Shown here piece after piece: positions 7,592 through 16,518 of a stretch of DNA of 64,000 nt (its first letter is position 1; the number at the start of each line of letters is the position of its first letter). The notes under the pieces were generated by a model. That model was not told the DNA's origin and made no database searches. It worked only from the letters and a program-made list of their open reading frames with translations. This DNA is from Falsiroseomonas sp051860665 (GTDB lineage: Bacteria > Pseudomonadota > Alphaproteobacteria > Acetobacterales > Acetobacteraceae), in the NCBI RefSeq assembly GCF_051860665.1, contig NZ_JBHYDM010000002.1, positions 310,001 through 374,000 of the forward strand, given 5' to 3'. The translations under genes and the position numbers were made by a program.

Positions 7592-9166
7592 TCAGGCCTT
7601 TTCCACATTCCAGAAGATCGGGAAGGAGGATTCCATCAGGCCCCGCAGCGAGGTGCGATAGGCGGCGGGGATGGTGAACTGGCCCCACATGACCGAGGGC
7701 GTCAGCTCATAGGACAGCCGCTGGATCTCGGCCGTCAGGCGCTGCCGCGCGGCTGGCGTTTCCGCATTGGCGAAATCCTGCGTCAGGCGCGGAATGCGCT
7801 CGTCACAGGACCAGCCCGGATAGTCGGCGCAGGTATTGGCCACGTAGAAATGCGTCAGCGGCGTCAGCATGTCGACGCCGTTGGAATAGACGGCGAACAT
7901 GCTCCAGCCCTCCCGCCGCGCACGGCGGGCGAGCACGGTGCCCCAATCCATCTGCTGCTCGTCCACCGTGAAGCCGGCCTCCTTCATGTTCTGCACCAGC
8001 ACCGCCGCCGCGGTCTGGGAGATGGAGCCCGCCACCTGCAGGAAGACCACAGGCTGGCCGCGATAGGCGGTCTTCGCCAGCTCCGCCTTCGCCTCGGCGA
8101 TGGAGAATTTCGCCGCCTCCGCCCCCGCATCGGTGCTGTAGGGCGCATCGCACATCCAGAAGCTGGCGCATTGCGGCGCGCGGAAGCGCGGCGGCACGCC
8201 GATGGCCTGCAGCACCGTGGCCTGGTCCACCAGCTTCCACAGCACGCGCCGCACCGCGGGATCGTCGAAGGGCGGCGCGGCATGGTTCAGCCGGAAGTTG
8301 CCCTGGAACTGGTGCAGCCCGCCGAGCGACAGCAGCCGGATGTCGCGCGAGCGTTCCAGGCGCGGGATCCAGTCGAAGGGCACGTATTGCTGGTAGTCGA
8401 TCTCATTCGCCAGCAGCGCCGTGGCACCCGTCGCCTGGTCCGGCAATACGCGCAGCGACAGGCTGTCCACCTTCACCACCTTGCCGCCGGCAAGGAAGTC
8501 CGGCGCCTCCCGCCGCGGCACGTAGTCCGCGAATTTCTCCAGCACCATGTAGTTGCCGGGGCGGTACTGGTCCGGGCGGAAGCGGAAGGGGCCGGAGCCG
8601 ATGATCTCCGTGATCCGCGCATCGCCCGGCGTGCGCGCCAGGCGCTCCGGCAGGATGAAGGGCACCGGCGCATTGGGCTTGCCCAGCACGTCCAGCACCA
8701 GCGGGAAGGGCCGCTTCAGCACCAGCTCGAAGCCCAGCGTGCCCTTGGTCGTCAGGCTTTCGTGCGCATCCCGCAGCATGCGCCCCAGCGCATCCTTCGG
8801 CATCCAGCGCTGCAGCGACAGCACCACATCGGTGGAGGTGACGGGCGAGCCGTCATGGAACTTCATCCCCGGCCGAAGGGTGAAGTTCCAGGTCAGCCGG
8901 TCGGCGGAGGTGGTGTGGCTTTCCACCATCTGCGGCTGGATGCGGCCCTGGCCATCCATCGCATAGAGCGTATCGAAGATGTGGAAGCCGAAGGTCCGCG
9001 TGATGGCCGCGGTCGTCATATAGGGGTCGAGGATCACCACCTCCGATTCCAGCACGAGGTTGAGCTGGCTGGCGGCGCGGGCGCCCGGCGGGCGGATGAT
9101 GCCGGCGGCGGCGAGCGCGCTGCCTGCCGCCATCAGGCCCCGGCGGCCGATCAAGCTTTCGGACAT
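7592..9166 (-). CDS. ABC transporter substrate-binding protein, family 5 (SBP_bac_5)
   Basis: This 524-residue periplasmic receptor starts at the ATG with GAGGAAATC about 10 nt upstream; an in-frame upstream ATG would add 30 implausible residues. The N-terminus MSESLIGRRGLMAAGS is a Tat-type signal. The family motif MKFHDGSPVTSTDVVLSL lies near residue 100. It is the promoter-proximal gene of a leftward unit with the second receptor gene. The promoter region, shared with the divergent amidase gene, has the palindrome GATATATC 46 bp upstream of the start. The two receptors are clearly different sequences, so they may widen the ligand range of one importer. Confidence 0.92.
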   Translation of the reverse strand: MSESLIGRRGLMAAGSALAAAGIIRPPGARAASQLNLVLESEVVILDPYMTTAAITRTFGFHIFDTLYAMDGQGRIQPQMVESHTTSADRLTWNFTLRPGMKFHDGSPVTSTDVVLSLQRWMPKDALGRMLRDAHESLTTKGTLGFELVLKRPFPLVLDVLGKPNAPVPFILPERLARTPGDARITEIIGSGPFRFRPDQYRPGNYMVLEKFADYVPRREAPDFLAGGKVVKVDSLSLRVLPDQATGATALLANEIDYQQYVPFDWIPRLERSRDIRLLSLGGLHQFQGNFRLNHAAPPFDDPAVRRVLWKLVDQATVLQAIGVPPRFRAPQCASFWMCDAPYSTDAGAEAAKFSIAEAKAELAKTAYRGQPVVFLQVAGSISQTAAAVLVQNMKEAGFTVDEQQMDWGTVLARRARREGWSMFAVYSNGVDMLTPLTHFYVANTCADYPGWSCDERIPRLTQDFANAETPAARQRLTAEIQRLSYELTPSVMWGQFTIPAAYRTSLRGLMESSFPIFWNVEKA

Positions 9167-9211
9167 GCCTCGATTTCCTCTTCCCCTGGCGGGGTTGGCC
9201 CCTCGCCGTTC

Positions 9212-9219
9212 GATATATC
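9212..9219. promoter_or_regulatory. Candidate GntR operator GATATATC, site 1
   Basis: This perfect 8-bp palindrome lies between the divergent receptor (start 9166) and amidase (start 9271) genes. Identical copies occur in the two other divergent promoter regions of the cluster (11962 and 16472), the last directly in front of the gntR gene. I infer it is the core of the regulator's binding site. Confidence 0.6.
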
Positions 9220-9270
9220 CTATGCCAGCATGACGCCCGGGACGCGGGATGCGCAAGAAGGAAACGGGCG

Positions 9271-10704
9271 ATGGACGACACGGAACTGCGCTTCATGCCG
9301 GCAACGCGGGCCGCCGCGCTGATCCGCCGGCGCCAGCTTTCGCCGGTGGAGCTGACACGCGCGGTGCTGGCGGCGATCGACCGCGAACAGCCGCGGCTGA
9401 ACTGCTTCGTCACCGTGCTGCACGACCAGGCGATGGCGGCGGCGCGGGCGGCGGAACAGGCGGTGATGGACGGCGCGCCGCTCGGCGCGCTGCATGGCGT
9501 GCCGCTGCATATCAAGGACCAGGTGGATACGGCGGATGTCCTGACCACGCATGGCTCCGCCATCTTCGCCAGCAATGTGCCGGTGCGGGACGATGCCACG
9601 GCGGCGCGGCTGAAGGCGGCGGGCGGCATCCTGGTCGGCAAGACGACCATGCCGGAATTCGGCCATAAGGGCCTGACGGACGGGCCCGCCTTCGGCACCA
9701 CGCGCAATCCCTGGGACCTGTCGCGCACCACCGGCGGATCCTCCGGCGGCGCCGCGGCCGCGGTGGCCGCGGGGCTCGCGCCACTCGGCCTGGGCACGGA
9801 TGGCGCGGGCTCCGTCCGTATCCCGGCCGCCTGCTGTGGCCTTGTGGGCCTGAAGGCGACGCTCGGCAGCGTGCCCTGGGAGGCCTCCGCCGACACTTTT
9901 GCGAACAACGTCTATGCCGGGCCGATGACGCGCACGGTCAGCGATGCGGCGGTGATGCTCTCCGTCATTGCCGGGCCGAGCGCGCGCGACGCGCAGAGCC
10001 TGCGCGGCCCGGGCCTCGCGCCGCTGCCGCCGGGGCTGATCGGCGGCGACCTAAACGGGCTGCGGGTCGGCTATATCGCGCGCGCCTGCAATGCCAAGGT
10101 GCAGGCGGAGATGGCGGCGAATACGCTGGCGAGCCTGGACGCGCTGGCCTTCCGTGGCGCCTTCGTCGAGGAGGTGACGGATGCCATCGACTGGATGGAG
10201 CTGCCCGGCCGCATCATGTACCAGGCCGGCTTCTTCGTCAGTTGCACGCCGCACCTGGCGCAATGGCACAACCAGATGGACCCGGTGCTGCTGGCCTTCA
10301 TGGAGCGCGGATCGGGCTTCTCCCTGACCCAGTTCCGCGAGGCGCAATTCGCCCGCACGCGGCTGTTCCGCACCATCCAGGACCTGTTCGGCCGCTACGA
10401 CGTGCTGGTGACGCCGACGCTGACGCGCACCGCCCTGCCCGCGGATTTCGATGCCGCCGATGGACAGATCGAGATCGAGGGCGAGCTCTGCGGCATCACC
10501 CGGCAGGGCTGGTCCAGCTACATGTACCCCTTCAACCTGACCGGGCACCCCGCGCTGACCATCCCCTCCGGCTTCGCGAAGGACGGCCTGCCGACGGCGG
10601 TGCAGCTGGTCGGCCCCTGGGGGGCGGACATGTCCCTGTTGCGCCTGGGCGCGATCCTGGAACAGGACCGCCCCTGGGCGCAGCACCGGCCACCTTCAGC
10701 CTGA
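9271..10704 (+). CDS. Amidase-signature family hydrolase
   Basis: The 477-residue protein belongs to the amidase signature family, which hydrolyses carboxamides and amide-linked amines in the cytoplasm. The Ser-cisSer-Lys triad is complete and correctly spaced: Lys82 in HIKDQ, cis-Ser157 in GGSSGG, and nucleophile Ser181 in GTDGAGSVRIPA. The spacings of 75 and 24 residues equal those of fatty acid amide hydrolase. The nucleophile motif has DGAGS in place of the common DxGGS. There is no signal peptide. The start has AAGGAAA upstream. The gene is divergent from the receptor pair across operator site 1 and its end overlaps the convergent aminotransferase gene by 9 bases. Within this cluster it probably cleaves the imported compound or one of its breakdown products. 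Confidence 0.93.
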   Translation: MDDTELRFMPATRAAALIRRRQLSPVELTRAVLAAIDREQPRLNCFVTVLHDQAMAAARAAEQAVMDGAPLGALHGVPLHIKDQVDTADVLTTHGSAIFASNVPVRDDATAARLKAAGGILVGKTTMPEFGHKGLTDGPAFGTTRNPWDLSRTTGGSSGGAAAAVAAGLAPLGLGTDGAGSVRIPAACCGLVGLKATLGSVPWEASADTFANNVYAGPMTRTVSDAAVMLSVIAGPSARDAQSLRGPGLAPLPPGLIGGDLNGLRVGYIARACNAKVQAEMAANTLASLDALAFRGAFVEEVTDAIDWMELPGRIMYQAGFFVSCTPHLAQWHNQMDPVLLAFMERGSGFSLTQFREAQFARTRLFRTIQDLFGRYDVLVTPTLTRTALPADFDAADGQIEIEGELCGITRQGWSSYMYPFNLTGHPALTIPSGFAKDGLPTAVQLVGPWGADMSLLRLGAILEQDRPWAQHRPPSA

Positions 10705-11937
10705 GAGGCGCGCCACGGCGGCGAAGCCTTCCTCCGCCGCCTCCAGCCCGCGATCCACCGCGGCGGCGTCATGGGCGCAATTGAGAAACATGTTGTGGCG
10801 CGGGTGGAAATAGGCGCCGGCCGCGAGCGCCGCGGCGCAGAAGGCCTCGCCGAGGCGGAAATCGTCATCGCCCGCGAATTGCAGCAGCGGCATCTGCGGC
10901 GGGCCGGATTGCAGGATGCGCAGGCCATGCCGCGCCGCCCCCGTCGCCAGCCCGTCGCGCAGCCGCAGGCCCATCGCCTGCATCCGCGCCGGGCCATCGA
11001 TGCGCGCCAACTCCTCCAGCGTCGCCAGCGCCGCCGCCATCGGCACCGCGCCGCACCAGAAGGAGCCGGTGGTGAAGACCTCCGTCGCCGCGCGGCGCAG
11101 CCATTCGGCGCCGGTCACCGCGGCCAGCGGATGGCCATTGGCGATCGCCTTGCTGTAGGCGGCGAGGTCCGGCCGCACGCCCACCGTCTCCCACGACCCG
11201 CCGAGATCCAGCCGGAAGCCGGCGCGCACATCGTCCAGGATCAGCGCCGCGCCGGTCTCGTCGCAGATGGCGCGCAGCGCGCGGGCAAAGGCCGGATCCG
11301 GCAGTTCCAGGGTGCGGGACATGTCGTGCCGGAAGGCGGTGACGAGGATGCCGGCCAGATCCCCCCGCGCCGCCTCCGCCGCCGCCCGCACCGAGTCCAG
11401 GTCGTTGTAGTCATAGGCCACGAGATGCGCGCGATCCTCCGCCGTGACGCCGGCGGTGGAGGGCGAGCACCAGGGCACCGCGCCGTGATAGGACCCGCGC
11501 GCCACCAGCACCTTGCGCCGGCGCGTCGCAGCGCGGGCGATGGTGACGCAGGCGGTGGTCGCATCCGTGCCGTTCTTCGCCAGCAGGCACCACGCGGCAT
11601 GCGGGATGGTGGCGACCAGCCGCTCCGCCAGTTCCACCAGCACCGGCGCCGGGCCGTTCATGCAATCGCCCAGCTGCGCCTGGCGCCGCGCGGCTTCCTC
11701 CACCACCGGGTCGTGGTGGCCGAGCACAATGGGGCCCCAGGAGGACATGAAATCCACCACCTCCCGCCCATCCACGTCCCAGAGACGGCAGCCCTCGGCG
11801 CGGCTGAAATACTGCGGGTAGCCGGTGGGCAGGCGGGCCGCGTTCAGGTGGCCCCAGAGGCCGCCGGGGATCACCCGCGCCGCCCGCTCGCGCAGCACCG
11901 CGTCGCGGCTGAGATTGGTGGTGTGCGTATCAGGCAT
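10696..11937 (-). CDS. Class III PLP-dependent aminotransferase / aminomutase-like
   Basis: The 413-residue cytoplasmic enzyme is a fold-type I, class III aminotransferase of the glutamate-1-semialdehyde aminomutase-like branch. FMSSWGPIVLGHHDP, the PLP-phosphate loop AKNGTDATTACVTIAR, ILDDVRAGFR (Asp for the pyridine nitrogen) and the Schiff-base lysine in AYSKAIANGHPLAAVTG are all present. I choose the ATG at 11937 because GGAG sits 6 nt upstream; an ATG four codons earlier lies inside that element. It is transcribed divergently from a receptor gene across operator site 2. Tetrapyrrole-type hemL is unlikely given the setting; transamination of an amine released by the amidase or acylase is a better guess. 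Confidence 0.9.
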   Translation of the reverse strand: MPDTHTTNLSRDAVLRERAARVIPGGLWGHLNAARLPTGYPQYFSRAEGCRLWDVDGREVVDFMSSWGPIVLGHHDPVVEEAARRQAQLGDCMNGPAPVLVELAERLVATIPHAAWCLLAKNGTDATTACVTIARAATRRRKVLVARGSYHGAVPWCSPSTAGVTAEDRAHLVAYDYNDLDSVRAAAEAARGDLAGILVTAFRHDMSRTLELPDPAFARALRAICDETGAALILDDVRAGFRLDLGGSWETVGVRPDLAAYSKAIANGHPLAAVTGAEWLRRAATEVFTTGSFWCGAVPMAAALATLEELARIDGPARMQAMGLRLRDGLATGAARHGLRILQSGPPQMPLLQFAGDDDFRLGEAFCAAALAAGAYFHPRHNMFLNCAHDAAAVDRGLEAAEEGFAAVARLSG

Positions 11938-11961
11938 CCGGCGCTCCATCGGCTGAGGGCG

Positions 11962-11969
11962 GATATATC
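11962..11969. promoter_or_regulatory. Candidate GntR operator GATATATC, site 2
   Basis: Second copy of the palindrome, 25 bp upstream of the aminotransferase start and 61 bp upstream of the divergent binding-protein start. It is followed by ATATG, similar to CTATG after site 1, so the recognised sequence may extend past the 8-bp core on one side. Confidence 0.6.
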
Positions 11970-12029
11970 ATATGGTGACAGGCCGCGAAAACGATTCAAG
12001 GATGCGTGGAGAGACACGGAGAAGATCGC

Positions 12030-13526
12030 ATGCGACCACTCCTCGCCGCCCTTCTGGGGCTGACACTGGCCTGGCCCGCCAGCGCCCAAACCCTTCGCAT
12101 CGGCATCGCCTCCGACCCCGATGTGCTGGACCCGACCCTGTCGCGCAGCGTCGCCGCGCGGCAGGTCTTCATGGCGATGTGCGACAAGCTCATCGAGGTG
12201 GATGAGCAGGGCGCGCTGGTGCCGCAGCTCGCCACCGCCTGGGAATGGCAGGAGGGCGGCCGCGCCCTGCTGCTGACGCTCCGCCCCGGCGTCACATTCC
12301 ATGACGGCGTGGCGCTGGATGCGGCCGCCGCCGTGGCCGGGCTGAACCGCCACATTGCCGCCCAGGGTTCCACCCGACGCGGGGAGCTGGGGCCGGTGAC
12401 GACGGTGGAGGAGGCCGGGCCGATGCAGATCCGCATCCGCCTGTCGGAGCCTTTCGCGCCGCTGCTGGCGGCGCTGTCCGATCGCGCCGGCATGCTGGTC
12501 TCGCCGCGCCAGGCGAATGTGCTGGGCGCCGATTTCCAGAAGGAACCCGCCTGCGCCGGCCCCTATCGCCTGACGCGCCGCGTGCCACAGGACCGCATCG
12601 AGCTGGAGCGTTTTCCGGGATACTGGAATGCCGGCGCGCTGCATTTCGACCGGGTCGTGTACCGGCCGATCCCGGATACCACCGTCCGCGCCGCCAATCT
12701 CCGTTCCGGCACGCTGGATGTGATCGAGCGGGTGAACCCCTCGGACGTCACCACGCTGCGGCGCGATGCGCGGGTGAAGCTGCTGGAGGGGCCGTCGCTG
12801 GCCTCCGTCTATATCGCCATCAACGTCGCCAATGGCGACCGCGCCCGGACGCCGCTCGGCCAGGATGCGCGGGTGCGGCAGGCGCTGGAGCTGGCGATCG
12901 ACCGCACCGCACTGAACCAGGTGGCCTTCGAGGGGCTGTACCGCCCCGGCAACCAGTCCACCCCGCCCGGCCACCCGCACCATATCGCCGCCCTGCCCGT
13001 GCCGGGGCGCGACCTGGCCCGCGCCCGCGCGCTGCTGCGGGAGGCGGGGCATGAGCGGGTGCGGGTGAAATTCTCCGTCCCCAATACCACGGAATACACC
13101 CAGGCGGCGGAGGTGATCCAGGCGATGGCGGCGGAGGCCGGGATCGCGCTGGAGATCCAGGTGGTGGAGGTGGCGACGCTGCTGCGCGCCTGGACCGCCG
13201 GGGATTTCGAGGCGCTGATCATCGCCTGGTCCGGCCGCACCGATGTGGACGGCAATCTGTGGGGCTTCAACGCCTGCGGCGAGAGCCTGAATGGCGGGCG
13301 CTACTGCAGCGAACAGGCGGACGCCGCACTGCGCGAGGGCCGCACCAGCGTCGAGCCCGCGACGCGGCTGGCCGCCTATGGCCGCGCCATGGAAGTGCTG
13401 TTGCGCGACCGCCCCTATATCTACCTGTGGCACCCGCAGAGCTTCTTCGGCACCACCGCGGCGGTCAGCGGCCTGCGCCTGATCCCGGACGGCCTGATCC
13501 GGGTGCAGGGGCTGCGCGGCGGCTGA
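12030..13526 (+). CDS. ABC transporter substrate-binding protein, family 5 (SBP_bac_5)
   Basis: The 498-residue periplasmic receptor has a Sec-type signal (MRPLLAALLGLTLAWPASAQ, cleavage after SAQ or nearby). The start is fixed by GGAG 8 nt upstream. The body shows the family pattern: DPDVLDPTL near the mature N-terminus and VTFHDGVALDAAAAVAGL near residue 90. It is the third receptor of the island and the only one with a Sec instead of a Tat-like signal. It is transcribed alone, ending at a strong bidirectional terminator. Operator site 2 controls it together with the aminotransferase gene, which suggests that it supplies the same pathway. Confidence 0.92.
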   Translation: MRPLLAALLGLTLAWPASAQTLRIGIASDPDVLDPTLSRSVAARQVFMAMCDKLIEVDEQGALVPQLATAWEWQEGGRALLLTLRPGVTFHDGVALDAAAAVAGLNRHIAAQGSTRRGELGPVTTVEEAGPMQIRIRLSEPFAPLLAALSDRAGMLVSPRQANVLGADFQKEPACAGPYRLTRRVPQDRIELERFPGYWNAGALHFDRVVYRPIPDTTVRAANLRSGTLDVIERVNPSDVTTLRRDARVKLLEGPSLASVYIAINVANGDRARTPLGQDARVRQALELAIDRTALNQVAFEGLYRPGNQSTPPGHPHHIAALPVPGRDLARARALLREAGHERVRVKFSVPNTTEYTQAAEVIQAMAAEAGIALEIQVVEVATLLRAWTAGDFEALIIAWSGRTDVDGNLWGFNACGESLNGGRYCSEQADAALREGRTSVEPATRLAAYGRAMEVLLRDRPYIYLWHPQSFFGTTAAVSGLRLIPDGLIRVQGLRGG

Positions 13527-13538
13527 ATCGGACGGGAG

Positions 13539-13565
13539 CCCTCTCCCCCTGTCAGGGGGAGAGGG
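13539..13565. terminator. Bidirectional intrinsic terminator
   Basis: A perfect 12-bp stem, CCCTCTCCCCCT / AGGGGGAGAGGG with a GTC loop, is followed by TGCTTTTGG on the plus strand. It sits between the convergent receptor gene (ends 13526) and E1 gene (ends 13575), so it can end both transcripts. Confidence 0.8.
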
Positions 13566-13574
13566 TGCTTTTGG

Positions 13575-15734
13575 CTACCGCATCAGCCGCCGCAGCCCCT
13601 CCGCCACCTTCGCCGCATCCGCCAGCGCCGCCGCATTGAGTGGGCGGGAGACGACGGGCGCCGCCCGGCTGCCATGCACGCGGCCGATCTCCGCATCCAG
13701 CCAGTCGAAGCAGCGGCGCTGGATCTCATCCACCCAGCGCGCGCCGTGCGCCGTGCCATGCGCCGTCTGCTCCGCGATCAGCACGCGGTTGGTGCGCTTG
13801 ATGCTCGCCTCGATGGCGGGCCAGTCCATGCCCTCGATATCCAGGCAGCGCAGGTCTAGGATCTCGGCATCGATGCCGGTCGCAGCCACCGCCGCCTCCG
13901 TCTCCGTCACCATGGCGCCGTAGGTCAGCACGGTGCAGGCCGTGCCGCTGCGAACGGTGCGCGCCTTGCCGAAGGGGATGATGTAGTCGAGGTCCTGCGG
14001 CACCGGCCCGCTGGTCTGGAACAGGCCCTGATGCTCGATCATCAGCACCGGATCCTCGCAGGCCAGCGCCGCATTCATCAGCCCCACGTAGTCATGCGGC
14101 GTGGAGGGATGCAGGATGCGCCAGCCGGGATAGGCGGCGAAGAGTCCGGAGGGGTCCATGGAATGCTGGGACCCGTAGCCCGCCGCCGGCGAGACGCGCG
14201 CGCGCACCACCAGCGGAATGCCGAAGCCGCCGCCGAACATATGCGCGAACTTGCCGATGCCGTTGAACATCTGGTCCGCCGCGACGATGGTGAAGTCGCC
14301 GAACATGATGTCCACCACCGGCCGCAACCCGCAGAGCGCGGCCCCCAGCGCCATGCCCGTGAAACCGTTCTCGCAGATCGGCGTGGCGAAGACGCGTTCG
14401 GGGAACTTCTCCATCACGCCGCGGGCGGAGCCGGAGACGCCGCCGCGCAGCCGGTGGATATCCTCGCCGATCAGCACGATGCGCGGGTCGCGTTCCATGT
14501 TGTGCAGCAGCGCGGCGGCGATGGCGTCGATGTACTTCGTCGGCTGCGCCGGCACGGAAGCATCGGCCTCCTGCACCCTGGCGCCGCGCAGTTCCGAAAG
14601 GTCGCCCCGGATGCCCTGCTCGATATCTACGACATCGGGCAGCAGGCCCGGCCGCAGCTGCGGGGCATTGGCGCCAGGCGGCGTTTCCACCAGCGCCTCC
14701 GCCGCCTGCTCCACCACCGCGCGCACCCGCGCCTCCAGCCGCGCCAGCCCTGCGGCATCCAGCACGCCCAGCCGCTCCAGCACCGGCGGCAGCGTGGTGA
14801 CGGGATCGCGGGCGCGCCAGAACTCCTCCTCCGCCTTGTCGCGATAGCCGAACTGGCTGCCGAGCATCGGGCCGGACTGGTGCAGGAAGCGGTAGCAGAT
14901 CGCCTCCACGAAGACGGGGCCGCCGGTCTCCGCGATCTGCGCGCGCGCCCATTGCATGGCGCGCCGCACCGCCAGCACATCCATGCCGTCGCATTCGATG
15001 GACGGCACGCCGAACATGGCGCCGCGCGTGGTCAGCCGCGTCTCCCGCGTCTGCTCGCCGACATGGGTGGAGACGGCGTAGAAATTGTTCTCCAGGAAGA
15101 AGACCACCGGCAGCCGGTACAGCGCGGCCAGGTTGATCGCCTCCAGCGTCTGGCCGGCCATCAGCGTGCCGTCGCCGAAGAAGGCGACCGAGACATGGTC
15201 CCGCCCCAGCACCTTGTCGGCCAGGCCGTAGCCCACCGCATGCGGCACATTGCCGCCGATGATGGCGGAGGAGCCGACCACGCCGGCCTCCGCGATCCGC
15301 ATATGCATGGAGCCACCGCGGCCGCCATTATAGCCCTGCGCCAGGCCCATGATCTCCGCCATGGTCCGCTGCACATGGGCGCGCGCTTCCCCCGGCACCT
15401 CATCGCGCCGCGGGTCGTAGCCCTCGGGCGTCGCGGCGTTCAGCAGCTTGGCCAGGATCTGGTGATGCGCGCGATGCGTGCCGTTGATCTTGTCCTGCGT
15501 GCCGAGCACCGACAGCGCGCCCACCGCGCCGCCCTCCTGCCCGATCGAGGCATGGGCCGGGCCATGGATCAGCCCGGCGCCGTGCAGGTCGAGGATCTTC
15601 TCCTCGAAGCGGCGGATCAGCAGCAGCTGCTCCATCCAGCGGGCGAGGTCGGCGGGGTCCTCCGCCGCCCAGTCGGCTTCCTCGACCTCCAGGCGGAACC
15701 AGGGGGTCTCGGTGGCGATGGGGCTGAGCTTCAC
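13575..15734 (-). CDS. Fused alpha-beta thiamine-diphosphate 2-oxoacid dehydrogenase E1
   Basis: The 719-residue protein joins an E1-alpha part (about residues 1-380) to an E1-beta part (about 410-719). The alpha part has the thiamine-binding motif GDGT (187-190) ending about 28 residues later in ENN, preceded by GGRGGSMHM. The beta part has KYIDAIAAALLHNM, the glutamate in LIGEDI, and the FGDFTIVAADQ region. E1 enzymes decarboxylate pyruvate, acetoin or branched 2-oxoacids and pass the acyl group to an E2 lipoyl enzyme. No E2, E3 or lipoyl domain gene is present nearby, so it must borrow one or act differently. GTG at 15734 overlaps the stop of the gntR gene (GTGA), so the two are translated together. 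In the pathway it could process the 2-oxoacid made by the aminotransferase. Confidence 0.9.
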   Translation of the reverse strand: MKLSPIATETPWFRLEVEEADWAAEDPADLARWMEQLLLIRRFEEKILDLHGAGLIHGPAHASIGQEGGAVGALSVLGTQDKINGTHRAHHQILAKLLNAATPEGYDPRRDEVPGEARAHVQRTMAEIMGLAQGYNGGRGGSMHMRIAEAGVVGSSAIIGGNVPHAVGYGLADKVLGRDHVSVAFFGDGTLMAGQTLEAINLAALYRLPVVFFLENNFYAVSTHVGEQTRETRLTTRGAMFGVPSIECDGMDVLAVRRAMQWARAQIAETGGPVFVEAICYRFLHQSGPMLGSQFGYRDKAEEEFWRARDPVTTLPPVLERLGVLDAAGLARLEARVRAVVEQAAEALVETPPGANAPQLRPGLLPDVVDIEQGIRGDLSELRGARVQEADASVPAQPTKYIDAIAAALLHNMERDPRIVLIGEDIHRLRGGVSGSARGVMEKFPERVFATPICENGFTGMALGAALCGLRPVVDIMFGDFTIVAADQMFNGIGKFAHMFGGGFGIPLVVRARVSPAAGYGSQHSMDPSGLFAAYPGWRILHPSTPHDYVGLMNAALACEDPVLMIEHQGLFQTSGPVPQDLDYIIPFGKARTVRSGTACTVLTYGAMVTETEAAVAATGIDAEILDLRCLDIEGMDWPAIEASIKRTNRVLIAEQTAHGTAHGARWVDEIQRRCFDWLDAEIGRVHGSRAAPVVSRPLNAAALADAAKVAEGLRRLMR

Positions 15735-16456
15735 GCGGCGTTTCCCTTGCCCTTCGCGGCCTGTTCCATCGCCGCGAGGTGGCGCAGCAGGCCGGCGCCG
15801 CCCTCCTCCATATCCGCCTGCACCGCCGCCCGCGTGGCCGCCGCGTCCCGCGCGCGCAGCCCGTCCAGGATGTCCAGGTGGCGATGGCGGCCCGGATAGG
15901 TCGGGCGGGCGTCGGGGTAGAGGTAGGTCAGCATCGGGCCATTGCGCAGCCAGATGCCCTCGATCACCGCCAGCAGTTCCGGCATGGCGGCGGCGCGATA
16001 CAGACCGTGGTGGAAGCGCCAATTGGCGCGGATGGCGGGCGCCGCCTCCCCCGCCGCCTCGGCGCGGACCAGCTCGGCATGGCTGCGCTCCAAGGCGCGG
16101 ATCGCGGCGGGCGTGATATGGCGTGCGGCCGTCTCGGCGGCCAGGCCTTCCAGCGCGGCGCGCACCAGGCGCAGCTCCTGGTATTGCGCCAGCGTGAGGC
16201 CGGCGACGGTGATCGCCTTGGCCTGTTCCATCCGCAGCGCGCGTTCGCGCACCAGCTGCATCACCGCCTCCCGCACCGGAGTTTCGGAGGTGCCGAGCTG
16301 CTGCGCCAATTCGCGGATCTTCAGCCGCTGGCCGGGCCGCATGCGGCCTTCCATCAGCGCATTGCGCAATTCGCCATAGACGCGACCGGTGAGGTTCTCC
16401 CGCCCCACGGGGGACAGGAAGGCGATGTCGTCGGGGTTAGGGGCGCTTGCGCTCAT
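15731..16456 (-). CDS. GntR-family transcriptional regulator (FCD type)
   Basis: The 241-residue protein has an N-terminal winged helix with the recognition motif IRELAQQLGTSETPVREAV (about residues 48-66). An all-helical FCD effector domain follows, with histidines in RFHHGLY and RHRHLDIL that in relatives bind a metal and a carboxylate ligand. The ATG is 16 bp from a GATATATC palindrome, so autoregulation is likely. It is first in a two-gene unit with the E1 gene. The same palindrome in the two other divergent promoters of the island suggests it controls six transcripts, probably as a repressor released by a carboxylate intermediate. Confidence 0.92.
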   Translation of the reverse strand: MSASAPNPDDIAFLSPVGRENLTGRVYGELRNALMEGRMRPGQRLKIRELAQQLGTSETPVREAVMQLVRERALRMEQAKAITVAGLTLAQYQELRLVRAALEGLAAETAARHITPAAIRALERSHAELVRAEAAGEAAPAIRANWRFHHGLYRAAAMPELLAVIEGIWLRNGPMLTYLYPDARPTYPGRHRHLDILDGLRARDAAATRAAVQADMEEGGAGLLRHLAAMEQAAKGKGNAA

Positions 16457-16471
16457 CGCTCCATCGTATTT

Positions 16472-16479
16472 GATATATC
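16472..16479. promoter_or_regulatory. Candidate GntR operator GATATATC, site 3 (autoregulatory)
   Basis: Third copy of the palindrome, 16 bp upstream of gntR and 40 bp upstream of the divergent acylase gene. Its position at the regulator's own promoter is the main reason for assigning all three sites to this GntR protein. Confidence 0.62.
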
Positions 16480-16518
16480 CACCCCGCGGCAATCCCGACC
16501 GCGCAGGAGGGACCGCCG

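Noticed and set aside
9181..9270. A promoter-only explanation of the AT-rich GATATATC as a -10 box
   Set aside because: The same exact palindrome recurs in three divergent regions at different distances and beside a GntR gene, which fits an operator better than a promoter element alone.
10696..11937. hemL (glutamate-1-semialdehyde aminomutase)
   Set aside because: It is in the aminotransferase III family, but the divergent receptor, the shared operator and differences around the PLP pocket favour a catabolic transaminase.
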